Notes: a model not told the origin generated them from the sequence alone. A stretch of DNA of 64,000 bases from Spinacia oleracea (GCF_020520425.1 NC_079490.1:53918517-53982516), one strand, 5' to 3'. Shown: positions 24,684 to 36,634, counted from the first letter of the stretch. Program-made: numbers and translations.

Positions 24684-24840
24684 TGCCGCCCAGAAATTGC
24701 GGGTGAAGCCGTAGTTGTGCCGCCCTGGATAAGTGGCGGCGGCCATGGTCCACCCACCCAAGATCTGCGGCAGAACCATGGACGCCACCGCTTATCCAGG
24801 GCGGCACAACCACGGCTTCACCCGCAATTTCTGGGCGGCA
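24684..24840. repeat. 157-bp fold-back hairpin 2
   Basis: Starts TGCCGCCCAGAAATTGCGGG and ends with its near-perfect inverse. The arms are about 60 bp and the loop lies around 24747-24777. It has the same length and outer motif as hairpin 1. Confidence 0.85.
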
Positions 24841-26332
24841 CAGGGATAAAAATGTTTTAAAAAAATCAAAAACTTACCACTCGCAGCCGCGACGCAGGCG
24901 GAGGCTGGGACGGCGGGGTCATTCTTGGGGCGGCGCGGTAACTGGGTCGCAGCAACAGAACCAGCGCGGTGGTTGGGGTTTTGTCGAGCAGCGATGATGC
25001 GGGGGACAGCGGCAGTGTGTGCGTTGATGGTGGTGGTGTTGTTGTCCGGTTTGTGGTGGTGGTGGTTGTGTGGCGCGGTTTCTGGTGGTGGTGGTGGTGT
25101 GGCGCATTTTCTGGTGGTGGTGGTGATGGTGAGGTGGTGGTGGTGATTTACAACAGAGAAATAAGGTTAAGGTGAGAGAAGGGGAGAGGGAGGGAGGGGG
25201 GAGGGGTTAATTTGTTTAGGGGTACTAGCGTAATTTTACCTTTGAAATGAGGGCGTTTTTAGCGGAATAGGACGTCGAATAAAAACCCCCTTATTTAACT
25301 AGATGGTGGGGTTGATAAGTTACTAAAAATGGCAAGTGTATCTCTTAAATAAATACGGCCGGAAAAGGCAGGTGTATCCCTTAAATAAATACAGAGGGAG
25401 TAACAAAAAGGCACAATCTACACACTATTGTAATTTAAAGGAACACACAGTCGTGGCACATAACCCAAACAGTAGCAAAGAGGTTGTAAATTTTGTAATA
25501 ACATATTGACATTGTGTAAATGAATTTTGCATGAAACTATAAAGGCAATATAATTGAGCAAGAAATCAGACTACAGATCCAAGCAATAAGATCTAACTTA
25601 TAACCTAAATCAGTACAGAGACCATCATAACCGGACATTCAAGCGAGAAGTAATCAGGGAAGTGTATTTCTTCAATGCCTAGAACATTAAGGGCACATTC
25701 ATTATCCCGGATATAATAGCAACATTCATGAATAAAAATATTAATTCTCACAGATTTGCATTACGCCAATAAAAAGGAAGAAGTGCAGAGTGGAAGTCGA
25801 TGTAACCTACTGTAATTTAGAGTTTGACAAAAATATCCAAGTTTCCCTACTCAAATCAAAGGTGTACAAGTAAACAGTACTAATATCCAGGTGAATACAT
25901 CCGTTTTACACCTACCACCAGGATAAATGCAACGCCTAAAGGCTATAAATTTAAGCATAAACTGCTTCAAAAGGATTCTGAAGTAAGTAATTACTATCAT
26001 AGATTTCTTAATTTTCGGAATATGAAATTTGAACATGTCAGTTTGACTCCCTTTTCTTATGGTATAACCCTAAAGTTCAAATTACAAAATCAACCAAAAT
26101 ATCCAACCAATTTGCAATATTTCTATTCAATTGAACCAAAATCAATCTCAGGGCAGACAAGGAGAGAGGTAGGACCGTTGGTTGGTGATAAAAGATCAAT
26201 TAATCATAACATACTTTAAGTAAATTTTGCATAAAATAACATTATTTGGCTCTTAATTAGCATGACAATATTTAGGGTTTCAGCTGCAAAATCAATAAAA
26301 ACAACAACATTAATAAAAAAAAATTAAAGGTA

Positions 26333-26567
26333 CTCCCTCCGTATTTATTTAAGAGATACACTTGCCTTTTCCGGCCGTATTTATTTAAGAGATACACTTG
26401 CCATTTTTAGTAACTTATCAACCCCACCATCTAATTAAATAATACATCTAATTTACTATATGACCCACCATCCTATTAAACAAATAATTTCATAAACCCA
26501 CCCCACCTCCCACCCACCAAAATGGCATAGTCCCCACATGATTAATTATTAAAATATCTATTTTCCC
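26333..26567. repeat. Partial second copy of the 23858 MITE family
   Basis: Begins CTCCCTCCGTATTTATTTAA after TA, with the same duplicated terminal unit around GGCCG, then follows the MITE interior. Similarity fades near 26567 and no right end is evident. Confidence 0.65.
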
Positions 26568-26756
26568 GCTGAAGGTTTTGAAGTACTTAAGGTTTAGAGT
26601 GGCAGGATCTATATTGGGTTATTATTGATTATGATTAATCAACGGTTAGATTTGGATTGGAAGGTGTTATGTGGATTATAACATTTAAATTGTATCTTCT
26701 CTCATTTTTCAAGTGGCGGGAGTGTATTATGAAGTATTATTATATATTACTGAGTA

Positions 26757-26994
26757 CAATTTCTCCGTCCCAAATTACTCGTTATACTTACCTTTGTACA
26801 AAGTTTTAGGTGATATGTGGTTGTTTGGTTATTAACTCTTATTTTATTGAAAACGTAGATGTACATGATAGGAGTTAGTGGGGTATTTTTTTTTAATCGA
26901 ATGAGAGAGTGCGTGGGTCAAAAAAAATAGTGGGACAACTAATCTGGGACGGACGAAAAAGTAAAGTGTAACAAGTAATCTGGGACAGAGGGAG
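26757..26994. mobile_element. Stowaway-like MITE of another family
   Basis: The inverted ends are CTCCGTCCCAAATTACTCGTTA at left (first bases worn) and TCTGGGACAGAGGGAG at right. TA lies at 26755-56 and 26995-96. No coding capacity. Confidence 0.7.
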
Positions 26995-27834
26995 TATTAA
27001 TTAAAATTTAAGGAGTATTTTTTAAAAAATAAAATCATGCGAAGGGATGAGATTTAGGGAAGTGTGCGTTTCGCGTTTGAGAAGTCTTGGTAGAATGGTA
27101 CTCCTTTGTCGGCTGGAAGTGAAAATAAAAGTTCTAAATATAATCCCACAATTTCAATGTTTTTTATGTCGTTTTTTTATTAAAATTTATGTTAAATGTC
27201 GTTTAGATTTTAAAAAACCAAAACTTAAAAGATAAGTTCTTATAATTAGGGGTGAGCTAAATAGGTCAGTGTCGGCTTTGGAATAAGATCCGGTTACGAC
27301 TGAATTGGGAATTCGACCTTTTGAGTTATTTAAACTACGATATAATGAGTACTATGTTGCATTTTATTTAACTGAAAACTGAAACATAACTTGTTTTAAC
27401 AAATGAATCTTATCCAATATAACGTATGAAGTACTTAAGTATGTATTTAATTGAGTCATAAAACATTACTTTATCTAAACTAATAGGTAATTTATATACT
27501 TTGTTGTTTGAACTTGTTTACACTGAATGAATATATATAATTAAAAGTCAATTATGCTCGGGTCACTATGTTTTACTTTGTTAAAACAATTGATCTAATT
27601 TGAAATATAAATAAAGGTGTGTGCGTTATGTTCAAATTATATAACATTTGAACTTTTTCTGACTACATCTGATGTAATTGTACCTGACTGGTATGAGATT
27701 ATTATGAATAAACAATTGGCCAAACAAAGTAAAATTGTTTATACTTCTTAGAGAAATAAATATTAATAACACAGAAGTTGCTTTCTAGAAGTTTGTTCAA
27801 ATAATGCCTTGTTGTATATAGAGAAAAATTTCCC
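26995..27834. other. Unassigned AT-rich stretch in CACTA-1
   Basis: No gene, repeat end or RNA recognised. Confidence 0.3.
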
Positions 27835-28225
27835 ACTTTATCTAATCCTAAACTAACTAATGGAATCAAACATCATTTAATCACATCATCAAAATCCTCA
27901 ATTCAACATTCAAAGGTTTAACCCGAACCTTTAGATATGAACTACTCATTGAGCATGATTAGAAGTAGGATTAAGCTAGCTAGCACAAAACATAATCATG
28001 AACCTAATCAAAGCAATTAAGAAAACACAATTAACCTAAATAAAAAAAAACATGAAAAATAAATCCAAAAATCAACCAGAATTTAATGTGCAAAATTAAA
28101 TCCAAAAAAATCAATTAACATAGTCGAAGTATAAACTAAACTAACAAGAAATTAAAGAATCAAATAACTTATTAAAGGGAAGAGTAAGAATTACACCAAA
28201 ATTGCTTGAAATGTCGCTCATTATT
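27835..28225. repeat. Worn LTR-like remnant related to the Athila-like LTR
   Basis: Word order resembles 12230-12750: CTAATCCTAAACTA, CATTTAATCACA, AACCTTTAGA/AACCTCTAGA, GAGCATGATTA, AATCATGAA, AATTAAAGAAT. Both ends are lost. Relationship judged by eye only. Confidence 0.45.
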
Positions 28226-28936
28226 GGAGCACATATGAAGAACTTAATATACTTTATTAATAGAAAGTGCACTCTAATTGACAAAGTGTAATGCTTAACT
28301 TTTTATATTAATAAGTTATTCTTAACTAGTCATATTCTCTAGAAAAAATTGTGTAAGAAATAATATTATATATCGTTTTAAAAGTTATAGTTTGGGCTAA
28401 TAGCAGTGGATTTTGTGTTAATAGTTAATCATAGGTGTAGTGTTAACAATTATGATTTTCGTGTCAATAGCTAAGTGATAAAATGCTGACAATAGCGATC
28501 TTATAAGTAGAAAATAAAAAAAATACACAAAAGTGTCCAAAAAATTTATTATACACCAAGATATATTTTATCTAAATTTTTTAACTTTACCGTGTTTTTT
28601 GTAAATTTTAATATATTTTGATTAACTTTAATATTATGAAAAATCGATAATTTATAAAGGTTTATATGATTACTTTTCTACATTATTAGTGATTTTGAAT
28701 AAAATAACTTTTATTAAAATGACAAAAATTATCACTAAATATAGATAACTTTAACCTATATAAAAAGTAATTTTTAAGCATTTTCAGTGAACTTTTACCC
28801 CGGTATACAATATTTATTTTACACCACATAAAAATAAGAATTGTGATTAAACAAAGCGTACCCAATAATATTTTGGGTTAGATAGATTTTATAAAATTGG
28901 CGTGCTAAGTAGAAATTAGAACCAACAAACAAAATA

Positions 28937-29542
28937 CTTCATCTGTTCCATAAATACCGCACCATGGTTGACTTTTACTCCTCTAACACCTTACTTTGAC
29001 TCTTAATATTTCAAATTGTGTGTAAATAAAAATTATAAAAAATGATATTTAGAAAATATATATGGATACGATCTTAGTATAATTCTTAAATGGACTTGGT
29101 CCACACTAAATTTATTGTGGACCATGTCTTAAAATAAAGTTAACAACTTGTACCTAATTTATTTTGGTATTTTATTAGGATTATTATGGGAAAAAAAAAT
29201 CTAATTAGTGTCGTTGATACATGTTGTGCTTGAATAATGTGATTTTAAGTCATAATTCGCTTTTAAAAACATAGGGTTACTATGCTTCAAAAAATGGTTA
29301 CTATGTCTAAAAATATTGGTGTTTAATTTATTATAGTTACTATATAAACAATAAAGGTCACTATGAGCGTAAAAAGATGCTAGTGAAAATTATTGATTTT
29401 GGGTCCGCACTAATATTATTGTGGACCAGGTCCACGCAAGAATATTCCACGATCTTATGTATAAATCACAGAAAATTGCCAAAGTCGTAGTATGTATAGT
29501 GCAAAAAAACAAAATGATACGATATTTTCAGAACGAATGAAT
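28937..29542. mobile_element. MITE interrupted by a 344-bp TIR element
   Basis: The outer ends are CTTCATCTGTTCCATAAAT and the inverse-like TTTCAGAACGAATGAAT, with flanking TA. Inside, 29091-29434 has inverted ends TGGACTTGGTCCACACTAAA and TGGACCTGGTCCACAATAAT, about 33 bp with few mismatches. No target duplication is evident for the inner element. Confidence 0.6.
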
Positions 29543-29639
29543 TATGGTTTTTTTGATCGAATAATATGAAATTTAAAAGTTTCTAAAAAGTATGTAAGTG
29601 AAAAGGGCTGAAAAATAAAATGGCTGAAAACTCCCGCCT

Positions 29640-31475
29640 AATTGAAAAATTAAAGCAATTTAACCCTAATTCAATCTCTCCCTTCGCTTTCTCTCTCCTC
29701 ACTTCCATTACCCTCAAATCGGTATAGGTCAGACGCCATTGCAAGAAAGCTGGCCAAACTAGGTTATATGTGCCGACGGGACTTCAGTTCCTCAAAATGG
29801 TATTACCCTCTTCTCTCTCTATTTTTTAATTTTCTTTCCTGATTTCTGCAATTGAATTGACAGATAGATTTTCAATCTCCCTGTAAATTTCCTCTGTTTG
29901 TGGATGAGAATTGTCATGGTATACAAATTCTCGTCTCCAATCAAATAGTGGCGAAGCCAAATTAGATTTCATCTCTTCTAATACTATGTTGATTCATCTT
30001 CCCCGCCTGCTATTTCGCCACAATTGAAGAAGAAGCACGAAAGAGTAGAAGGAAGAACTGCTACTCAAACCGTTGTCGATCGGAAAGTTTAATTACCATG
30101 TTTTCACTTCGATTTGAAAGCTTCCTGGATTTTTTTTAGCGCACAAAAAAAATGAGAAAGCCAAGGCAACCCTGCCCTGCCCACTCCCTACTCGTCAGTG
30201 ATATGTTGAACTCATTCACTCCAAGTAGTTTTTTGTTTTAAGGTTTTTTTCCTTCATTATTTCTAGAATAGGAGCCCTTTGAGATGAATTTGAGTCTGTT
30301 TGTTTTGTTCCAGGTGAATTTAGATCTGGAGTTGTGTTTATGAGTTTTTTCTTCTTTTTTGTTTCAAATGCTTTGATTTATCTCTCTTCAATTTGTCGAG
30401 TAACTTGGGTATTAGGGTTATTGATATTGTTTCTGATTTTGGTTTGATTCATGATGATGTGGAGTGACCCTGGACAACCATGATGATTCTGATTATGAAG
30501 TCAGACCTTGTATTACAGATGCTCCAAAGACCAAGTTCAAGATCAAGGTTTGTTGGGTTTTTTAATATTGATTTTTTTGGCACTTTTTCAGCTATTAGCT
30601 ATTGAAAATGATGATGTTTCTTATGAATTTTACTTTGTACTTACCTTAAATAAATGATCCTGCAATTGCAATTGCTGCATAAAATGGTGGGTGTTTGGGG
30701 GAATGTTGAATGTTGCCAATGTCTTGCTCAATTGATGTGTAAGCTTATGAGTCGATTTTTGGTGTTGAATCTGTTTTGTTGGATCATAACATTGAACTAG
30801 TAGGTTCTGATGTTTATGGACTATAGAACCAGGCTGCTGTAATGCTCTCCATTTGAAACAGATGTTTGATAGTTGGGAGATGCATTTCAATTGAATTCAG
30901 ATGGTGTAAACAGTGTAGTTTATTGTTTATTTACATTGCATCTAAAGAGAATAATTAATTTATGTGAGTGTTGTTTTTTCTGAGATCTTTGGTTTAGAAC
31001 TATAGAAGGAAGTAGTATATCAGCAGGACGTATTATCAAAGAAGTTTTAATGTAATTTTGATTTTCAGGCTGGTAAAACATAGAGTGTAAGGAAATGTCA
31101 TTTGATTAAGTCAAAATTTTCCTGAAACTACATGGACGATGTATTGATGAGAATTTACTTTTTTGATGAAATACGAGAAATGTGTTTTCATTTATATAAT
31201 AAAGTGTTGGTTATTCTGAAAATGTGACGAAGTTTATGAATAAGTATGGAGTATTAAGATTTTACAATTTAGGGTGGCTCATGTGAGTCATATATATTTT
31301 GTTAACTTCTGAATTGATTGCTCTTGTTTACTGATTTACGGAGACAATATTAAAGTAGGCCTGTTTTTGAGCTTGAACTATGTCTTGCAACTCCTCAGCA
31401 AAATCAAGCATTATTTTCTGCTGCAACTATTGAATATATATATGAACCTACATCTGTCGCCTCAAAAGCTAAGGG
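29640..31475 (+). pseudogene. Captured exon-like fragments of an unidentified host gene in CACTA-1
   Basis: Three + strand pieces look like exons. A 5' UTR-like CT-rich start with an open stretch ends at about 29799 before GTATTACC. The segment 30467-30550 reads TLDNHDDSDYEVRP then TDAPKTKFKIK before GTTTGTTG. The segment 31360-31473 reads LELCLATPQQNQALF then TIEYIYEPTSVASKA before a GTAAAA donor. The spacers are T-rich like introns. I do not recognise the protein, and the pieces may come from more than one gene. Confidence 0.45.
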
Positions 31476-32093
31476 TAAAATTTTATTTGAAAAAATGCTT
31501 ATATATATTGTATACTATGTCTGGGTGATAGATACAACAGACCTTTGTATCCGCGAGGAGTTTATGTCAGAATAAAGAGACAACATCAGCGATTTATATG
31601 TTTAATTGAACTTTGTGGTAAACTACAGCTCATAAAACTAGGTAAATATGTTTTAACATGCTTAACTGTCTGAATTGTACTTCTAAAAATCCTTCTTTTA
31701 ACCGTTTCTTTTGATATGTGAAGTGGTGTGCTCACAATAATTCTTGTCTTGGTGACTGCTTCTATTTGAGTACCTAACAACGTTGTTGTCTGTAGGGGTT
31801 AAAGAAAAGTCCTTTTAGCAGGTGCAATTCCTCCAATTTGGGATGGTTATACTGCATCTATTAGTGCTACATGATGTTATGCGTACTTTAAGCAGAAAGA
31901 GTAATCATATTCATTAAGTCCCTTTAGTATTTTTGTTTCTTTTGGCATTCTTCTCAAAACAAGCTCGTATTTTTTTAAATTCTATCGAAGTGCATTTCTG
32001 GAAACAAATGCTCTTTATTGGTTTGATAATCTTAAGATCTTCTCTGCTACATTGCAGACTGAAAAAATACATGATAATTGTTTTCCTTGTGTA

Positions 32094-32394
32094 GGCTTTA
32101 AAATTTTAGCATTCCCGCTCAATCAATTTGGTGGCCAAGAACCTGGCTCAAACCTGAAATGAAGAATTTTGCATGTACAAGGTTCAAAGCTGATACCCAA
32201 TTTTTGATAAGGTTTGTTAGTAAATTCACCATCTTAGAATCTCTAGAGAACCATAGTTCCCAAACACACCATGACTGCTACTGGTACTGACTGCAACAGG
32301 TGGACGTGAATGGTCTAAATACAGGCCCAATTTACCGGTTCCTCAAGTCCAAGGTGGGTTTTCAAGTGACTTAGTCAAGTGGAATTTCTAGAAG
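32094..32394 (+). pseudogene. Captured glutathione peroxidase (GPX) exons in CACTA-1
   Basis: The first exon piece (32094-32212) follows a GTGTAG acceptor. It reads ILAFPLNQFGGQEPGSN, and after frame changes FACTRFKA and PIFDK. This is the conserved plant GPX block with the catalytic glutamine of the FP-NQF motif. The second piece (32300-32394) follows CAACAG and reads VDVNGLNTGPIYRFLKSK. After a frame change it reads GFSSDLVKWNF, containing the conserved WNF tryptophan, then a stop. The first exons with the active cysteine are not seen. Cys is Leu in the FP-NQF motif. It is a broken fragment without peroxidase function. Confidence 0.9.
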
Positions 32395-32969
32395 TTTTGC
32401 TGCTGCTGCCTTGCTATTGCTGTTCGGCTGATACTGCTGTTCTTCTGATACTGATGTTCTTCTGCTGATACTGTTGTTTGGCTGACACTGCTGTTCTGCT
32501 GTTCTTCTTTTTGTTGATTTAGTTTGACTTTTTATAAAGTTTTGTTTATGCACCAATCCATTGAACTTTAATCATGCATTAAAGTTGTCAGTAGTGATAG
32601 AAATATCCGAATATACCAATCAGGCTTCGTCTAAGACATTTTTTTTGACAACTATTCCAAGACATGTTATTTTTGTGGTTTTATTGTTAGTTTTGGGCTT
32701 GCGGGTTGTTGCAAGCCCTAGGGTGTTTTTTGGTTGAGGTTGAACAACAATTGGTTTTCTTTTGTTTAATAATATTTTTTGGAGTTGATAAATCTTCGAT
32801 TCCTATGAAATTGTGTGGTTCACTTTTGCTATTTTATCATGGTTATTTCTTATAGGTGATCGTGCTTGCAAATGTATGAAATAAATACGCTAGCTTTATT
32901 TTCGCTGCCTCTAAACACCTTTCATATATTATCAAATTGTATTTAAATATCATTATTTTAAAAATAAGA

Positions 32970-33600
32970 TACTTCCTCTAATTATATTTAGAGGCATGAT
33001 TAAATGGTTGCCCCTAAATATACATCGTTTTAGAAACAAATTTTTGTACTGCATCTAATTATATTTCGAGGCAAAATCATATGGTTGCCCCAACTTTTTA
33101 TATTGCCTCTAATATATTTCGAGGCAAAATTATATGAATGCCCCTAAACATACATATAATGTCTTTAGAATCAATTTTTAGTATTGCCTCCAAATATATT
33201 TTGATGCAAGAATATGTGGTTGCCTCTAATTATATTTTGGGGCAAGAATATACGATTGCCTCTAATTGCATTTTGAGGCAATAATATGTGGTTTCCTCTA
33301 ATTATATTTTGAGGCAAGTATATATGGATGCCTTTAATTATATTTCGAGGCAAGTATATATGGATGCCTCTAATTCATTTTGAGGCAATAATATGTGGTT
33401 GCCTCTAATTATATTTTGAGGCAAAAATATATGGTTGCCTCTAAATGTATGGACTTTTAAAAGCAAAGCATTGTATTGCCTCAAAAAGGGGCTTTAGAGG
33501 CAACCACTAATTAGCGACGGACTTATTAGAGGCATCCACTTTTTTGCTTCAAAAACTCATTAGAGGCACATCCCCGTTTTTAGAGGCAATAATGTAGTGC
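32970..33600. repeat. Right subterminal repeat array of CACTA-1
   Basis: About 13 units of roughly 40 bp, with TTGCCTCTAATTATATTTTG, AGGCAA and ATATATGG. The core differs from the left array but shares the GCCTCTAA word. Confidence 0.85.
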
Positions 33601-33946
33601 CTCTGTAAGCGATTTTTTCGTAGTATTAGTTTGTCCTTGGCCAGGAAGATTGCGGCCTAGCTGCATTTGTTGATATGCCAAGAGTTCAATTGGTTTAAAG
33701 ATCATTGACTTGGTTTCTTGGTTTAAAGATCAGTGACTTTCTTGATTTAAAGATCAATGACTTTCTTGACAAAAGTATCAATTGACTGCTACTTTGTGGT
33801 TCCATCTAGGATTATGTTTTGTTAAATGACATCACTTTTGATTATTTACCATCTTATACATTTCCTTCTTTGCATGTTGGCATACATACTTCTGTATACT
33901 TACACACCTCTTGGTATTCTTGTCTTTCAGGGACGAGATGAGTTAT

Positions 33947-35145
33947 CGTAGCAAACGAACTAGGATTGCAGCTCTATATGAGTCTCTTATTGCATCTGAA
34001 ATTCCTCCACAAAAGGCTCAAAGGGCAGTAGCATCACAGTCAGCACCACAGTTAGCATCACAGTCAGCACATCCACACAAGAATCACCCCACTATCCCAA
34101 TCCCCTTGCGCTCACTCCAAAATACAAGGTCGGTATCATCACAGTTAGTCCATCCACCAAAAAATCACCCATGATTCCAGTGCCCTCCCCCTCAATCAAA
34201 AATACAAGGCCGGTATCATCACAGTCAGTCCATCCACCAAAAAATCACCCCACGATTCCATTGCCCTCCCCGTCACCCAAAAATACAAGGGTGGTGTCAT
34301 CACAATCAGACCATCCACCAAAAAATCACCCCACGATTCCAGTGCCCTCGCCCTCACTCCAAAATACAAGTGGAATTAATGACAGGTGGGGGCCATTTAA
34401 TCCTCCAATTACCACTAGCACTCAACATGGGCCTTCGTCTTCCACTACCACTAGCAACCCTATTTGGAAAAATTCACTCACTGTACTGGGAATTCACCAA
34501 CAACACCTAAGGATAAATATATAAACAATATAAGTGATAGAAAAGCAACAGAGACATTCAAAGAATCATGTGATGGAACAGAAAAAGAGGTCTTCAAAGG
34601 ATCTAAGCCTCGACATCATGAGTCGCTCCCTGAATGGCTAAGTGCAGTTAAGTATGATAACAAGGAGCAGGTTTTGACCATAGGTATATTCACTTCCTCC
34701 TATTTTAATGAATCATTTATTTTCATACGGTATAGTTTCCTAAGATTAAAAAGTTCGACTTGTTGATGTCCCTGCTGGTTACATTGTTACTAAATATATT
34801 TCTAACCTGAATTTATTTCAGCATTTTCAGATTAATTAGGTGCTTGCTGTTGTAGCCTTCATATTCTTCCTTAAATTACTTTAAATGGTATTGAAATGTT
34901 ATATAGTTCTAGAGTACCTAGTCTGCACACCTATAGGTTCAGCATATTCTGGCCAGAACCCTTCAACTGATATGATATATGTGTTGTTCTAGTTGCCATA
35001 TAAGTCTCTGTCACTTTCAGTGGAGGTGCTTAAAAATGACCCTGAAACCAATGCTGCTAATCGTAAGCTTCTGCATCAACCAATGAATGACATTTACTCA
35101 TTTACCTGGCCTAATGAATTCACCCTCATGCATCTTAATGATGGT
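33947..35145 (+). pseudogene. Ptta/En/Spm-type transposase gene of CACTA-0, N-terminal exons
   Basis: The first exon likely starts at ATG 33947 (MSYRSKRTRIAALYES). It runs through a proline-rich repeat block with a one-base deletion near 34167 that shifts the frame. It continues with GSKPRHHESLPEWLS to a GTATAT donor near 34685. A second exon starts after TTCTAG at 34993 (LPYKSLSLSVEVLKND) and ends in NDG at 35144, where element B is inserted across the splice donor. The family's small protein works with TNP2 in excision by binding subterminal repeats. Broken by frameshift and insertion. Confidence 0.75.
34062..34375 (+). repeat. Four coding tandem repeats of about 80 bp
   Basis: Units start near 34070, 34151, 34231 and 34312. 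Each encodes a version of HPPKNHPTIPVPSPS plus NTR-VSSQS. The second unit has lost one base, which shifts the reading frame. Confidence 0.8.
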
Positions 35146-36619
35146 TGTGAGGGGGTCGAAAAAGCACAAGGCTAATGCGTGACCTCGTCCCTCGTGGGCG
35201 TGACGTTGTCAAATCAAGTGTAATTGGATTTCCTGTGAGTTTACACCCAATCGACTAGTAATATAGGAGTCGCCATTCAGTTTTTAACGACAATGAGAAA
35301 AACTGACAAAACCCGGTTATCGTGACATAAAGGGAGTGCAATTATGTTCGACCACGACGGCCATAGGTTCCCTTGTGATCCCTGGTGTGGGAATCGCTCA
35401 ACGTATACCCGCAGGGCAGAGATTGAGAGTTCGGGGGACTGTAACTACCGAGAGGAGTGCTCATCGATAACTCCAGAGGCAGGTTATCCTTACTAGCTCA
35501 GCATAAATAATTGAAGGGCATGCGTTAAACTATTAAACTATTCTGAATTGATTTTAGCAATATGCAACACATAACACTAAATCGATAGTGATTAACTTAT
35601 TTAGATTGATTTAAGGTACCTAGCATGATAATTCAGTTGTCCAAGGTATTATCTTATTAGGCGTGATAGATCAATCAAGTTATTAGTTTGACAATTTTAT
35701 AAAAGGGTGATGAAAGCGATTAAATCATATGAGGGACACATTACAACACACCCTTGAGAGGTGCGTTACGGTTCTCAGAAAACTAACCACTTGGCTTTGC
35801 TATTTCTCCTTTTATTTAACGAATCTCGGGTTTTCAAGCAATGTTCCAGTAATTAGGCTTAATTTATCAGCTACAAGGGGCAGGACGCGTTCTGTTCGAC
35901 TTTTGGGTCGATTGCGACAGAACGCCGGATCAATTTCGCAGCGTGAGGCTAGGCTTAAGGCTAGAGTCAATACTCAGGTTATGGAAATTGTGTGTTTCAC
36001 GTCGGTTTTGAGGCTGTATTTATAGGGAAAGAGTTTGTGGAAAGATAGATTTTTAGAATACGAATCCAAAAAGAATTCGGAGACGACACGGCCCCAGGCA
36101 TTTTCAGCGCCCAGGGCTGGGCGCCGAAGATTTCGGCGCCCAGATCCAGGCGTTGAAAATGGGATCTGGGCCGAGTTCTGTGTCAGATTTGGACTCTTAG
36201 AACGCGGAGCTTTTGAGACTTATCCGAGTCTTTTAGTGCGTATTAACTTTATGACGGAATGCGTCTGGGCCCGTTACGAACTCTAGGTTCGTTTGGATTT
36301 TAATTAATACGTAACTCTTACTTTCGAATTATACCAGGAATAGAATTCCTTTTGCAAATTCTATCTCTTTTAGGATTTATGTTGGAGTGCAACACCTAAT
36401 TCTGACAGGTTTCTATCTTTTATGACTTTGCCACTTTTAACAACTACCTTTTACGGCAGCTACTATCTTTAGCAGGTTTCCATAAATAGCAGTTTTGGCT
36501 GAAATGAAAAGGGTGATTGAGATTCGTTATTTTATAGGAGATGCGTTGCCAAGTGGAGATTTGTGTTCTCATCATCGAACCTTCCCCTTCGGGAATGGGG
36601 ACAAAAGTAGGTGTCTACA
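35146..36619 (-). repeat. 3' LTR of element B
   Basis: Read on the - strand it begins TGTAGACACCTACTTTTGTC. By eye it differs from the right LTR at about 29 sites plus a few single-base gaps, near 2%. TATAAATAC on the - strand is at 36016-36024. Confidence 0.9.
36103..36160. repeat. GC double-hairpin motif, copy 6 (left LTR of B)
   Basis: CAGCGCCCAGGGCTGGGCGC, spacer CGAAGATTTC, then GGCGCCCAGATCCAGGCG. CCCAGG upstream and TCTGGG downstream extend the symmetry. Confidence 0.8.
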
Positions 36620-36622
36620 GTT

Positions 36623-36634
36623 AGCCCCCACTTT
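36623..36634 (-). other. Polypurine tract of element B
   Basis: AAAGTGGGGGCT on the - strand lies three bases before the 3' LTR start, where plus-strand DNA synthesis would be primed. Confidence 0.65.

Larger units (their letters stand above)
24038..25290. mobile_element. TIR element with 8-bp target duplication (MULE- or hAT-like), nested in the MITE
   Basis: The flanks are TTATTTAA at 24030-24037 and 25291-25298. The inverted ends share ATTCGACGTCCT, then CGCTAA and AACG, over about 45 bp with mismatches. Inside are CCACC/CTTCACC repeats at left, GGTGGT repeats at right and two 157-bp hairpins between. No transposase is seen. An 8-bp duplication with long imperfect ends fits a Mutator-like or hAT-like element, and I cannot decide which. 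Confidence 0.65.
23858..25400. mobile_element. Stowaway-like MITE carrying another insertion
   Basis: The ends are CTCCCTCCGTATTTATTTAA at left and its inverted form ending ACAGAGGGAG at right, with TA on both sides (23856-57 and 25401-02). Near the right end the terminal repeat is duplicated (two ATAAATAC units around CGGCCGG). The element would be under 300 bp without the 24038-25290 insertion. Confidence 0.75.
19021..33625. mobile_element. CACTA-1: non-autonomous CACTA element of 14.6 kb with captured gene fragments
   Basis: The left end is CACTACAAGAAAATTTAGAT. The right end, read inward, is TACTACGAAAAAATCGCTTA, with GAGGCA following in both. The flanks carry a TSD TTA at 19018-19020 and 33626-33628. 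The outermost right base is A where TAGTG is expected. Dense subterminal repeats occupy 19040-20010 and 32970-33600. No TNP2 or Ptta gene lies inside. It holds MITEs, a glutathione peroxidase fragment and other exon-like pieces, which fits a gene-capturing non-autonomous CACTA. Confidence 0.85.

Noticed and set aside
24919..25175. Valine/tryptophan-rich and histidine/threonine-rich frames
   Set aside because: They are translations of GGT/GTG simple repeats in the TIR element.
32395..32560. Glutamine/serine-rich - strand frame after the GPX piece
   Set aside because: Comes from an imperfect CTG-rich simple repeat.
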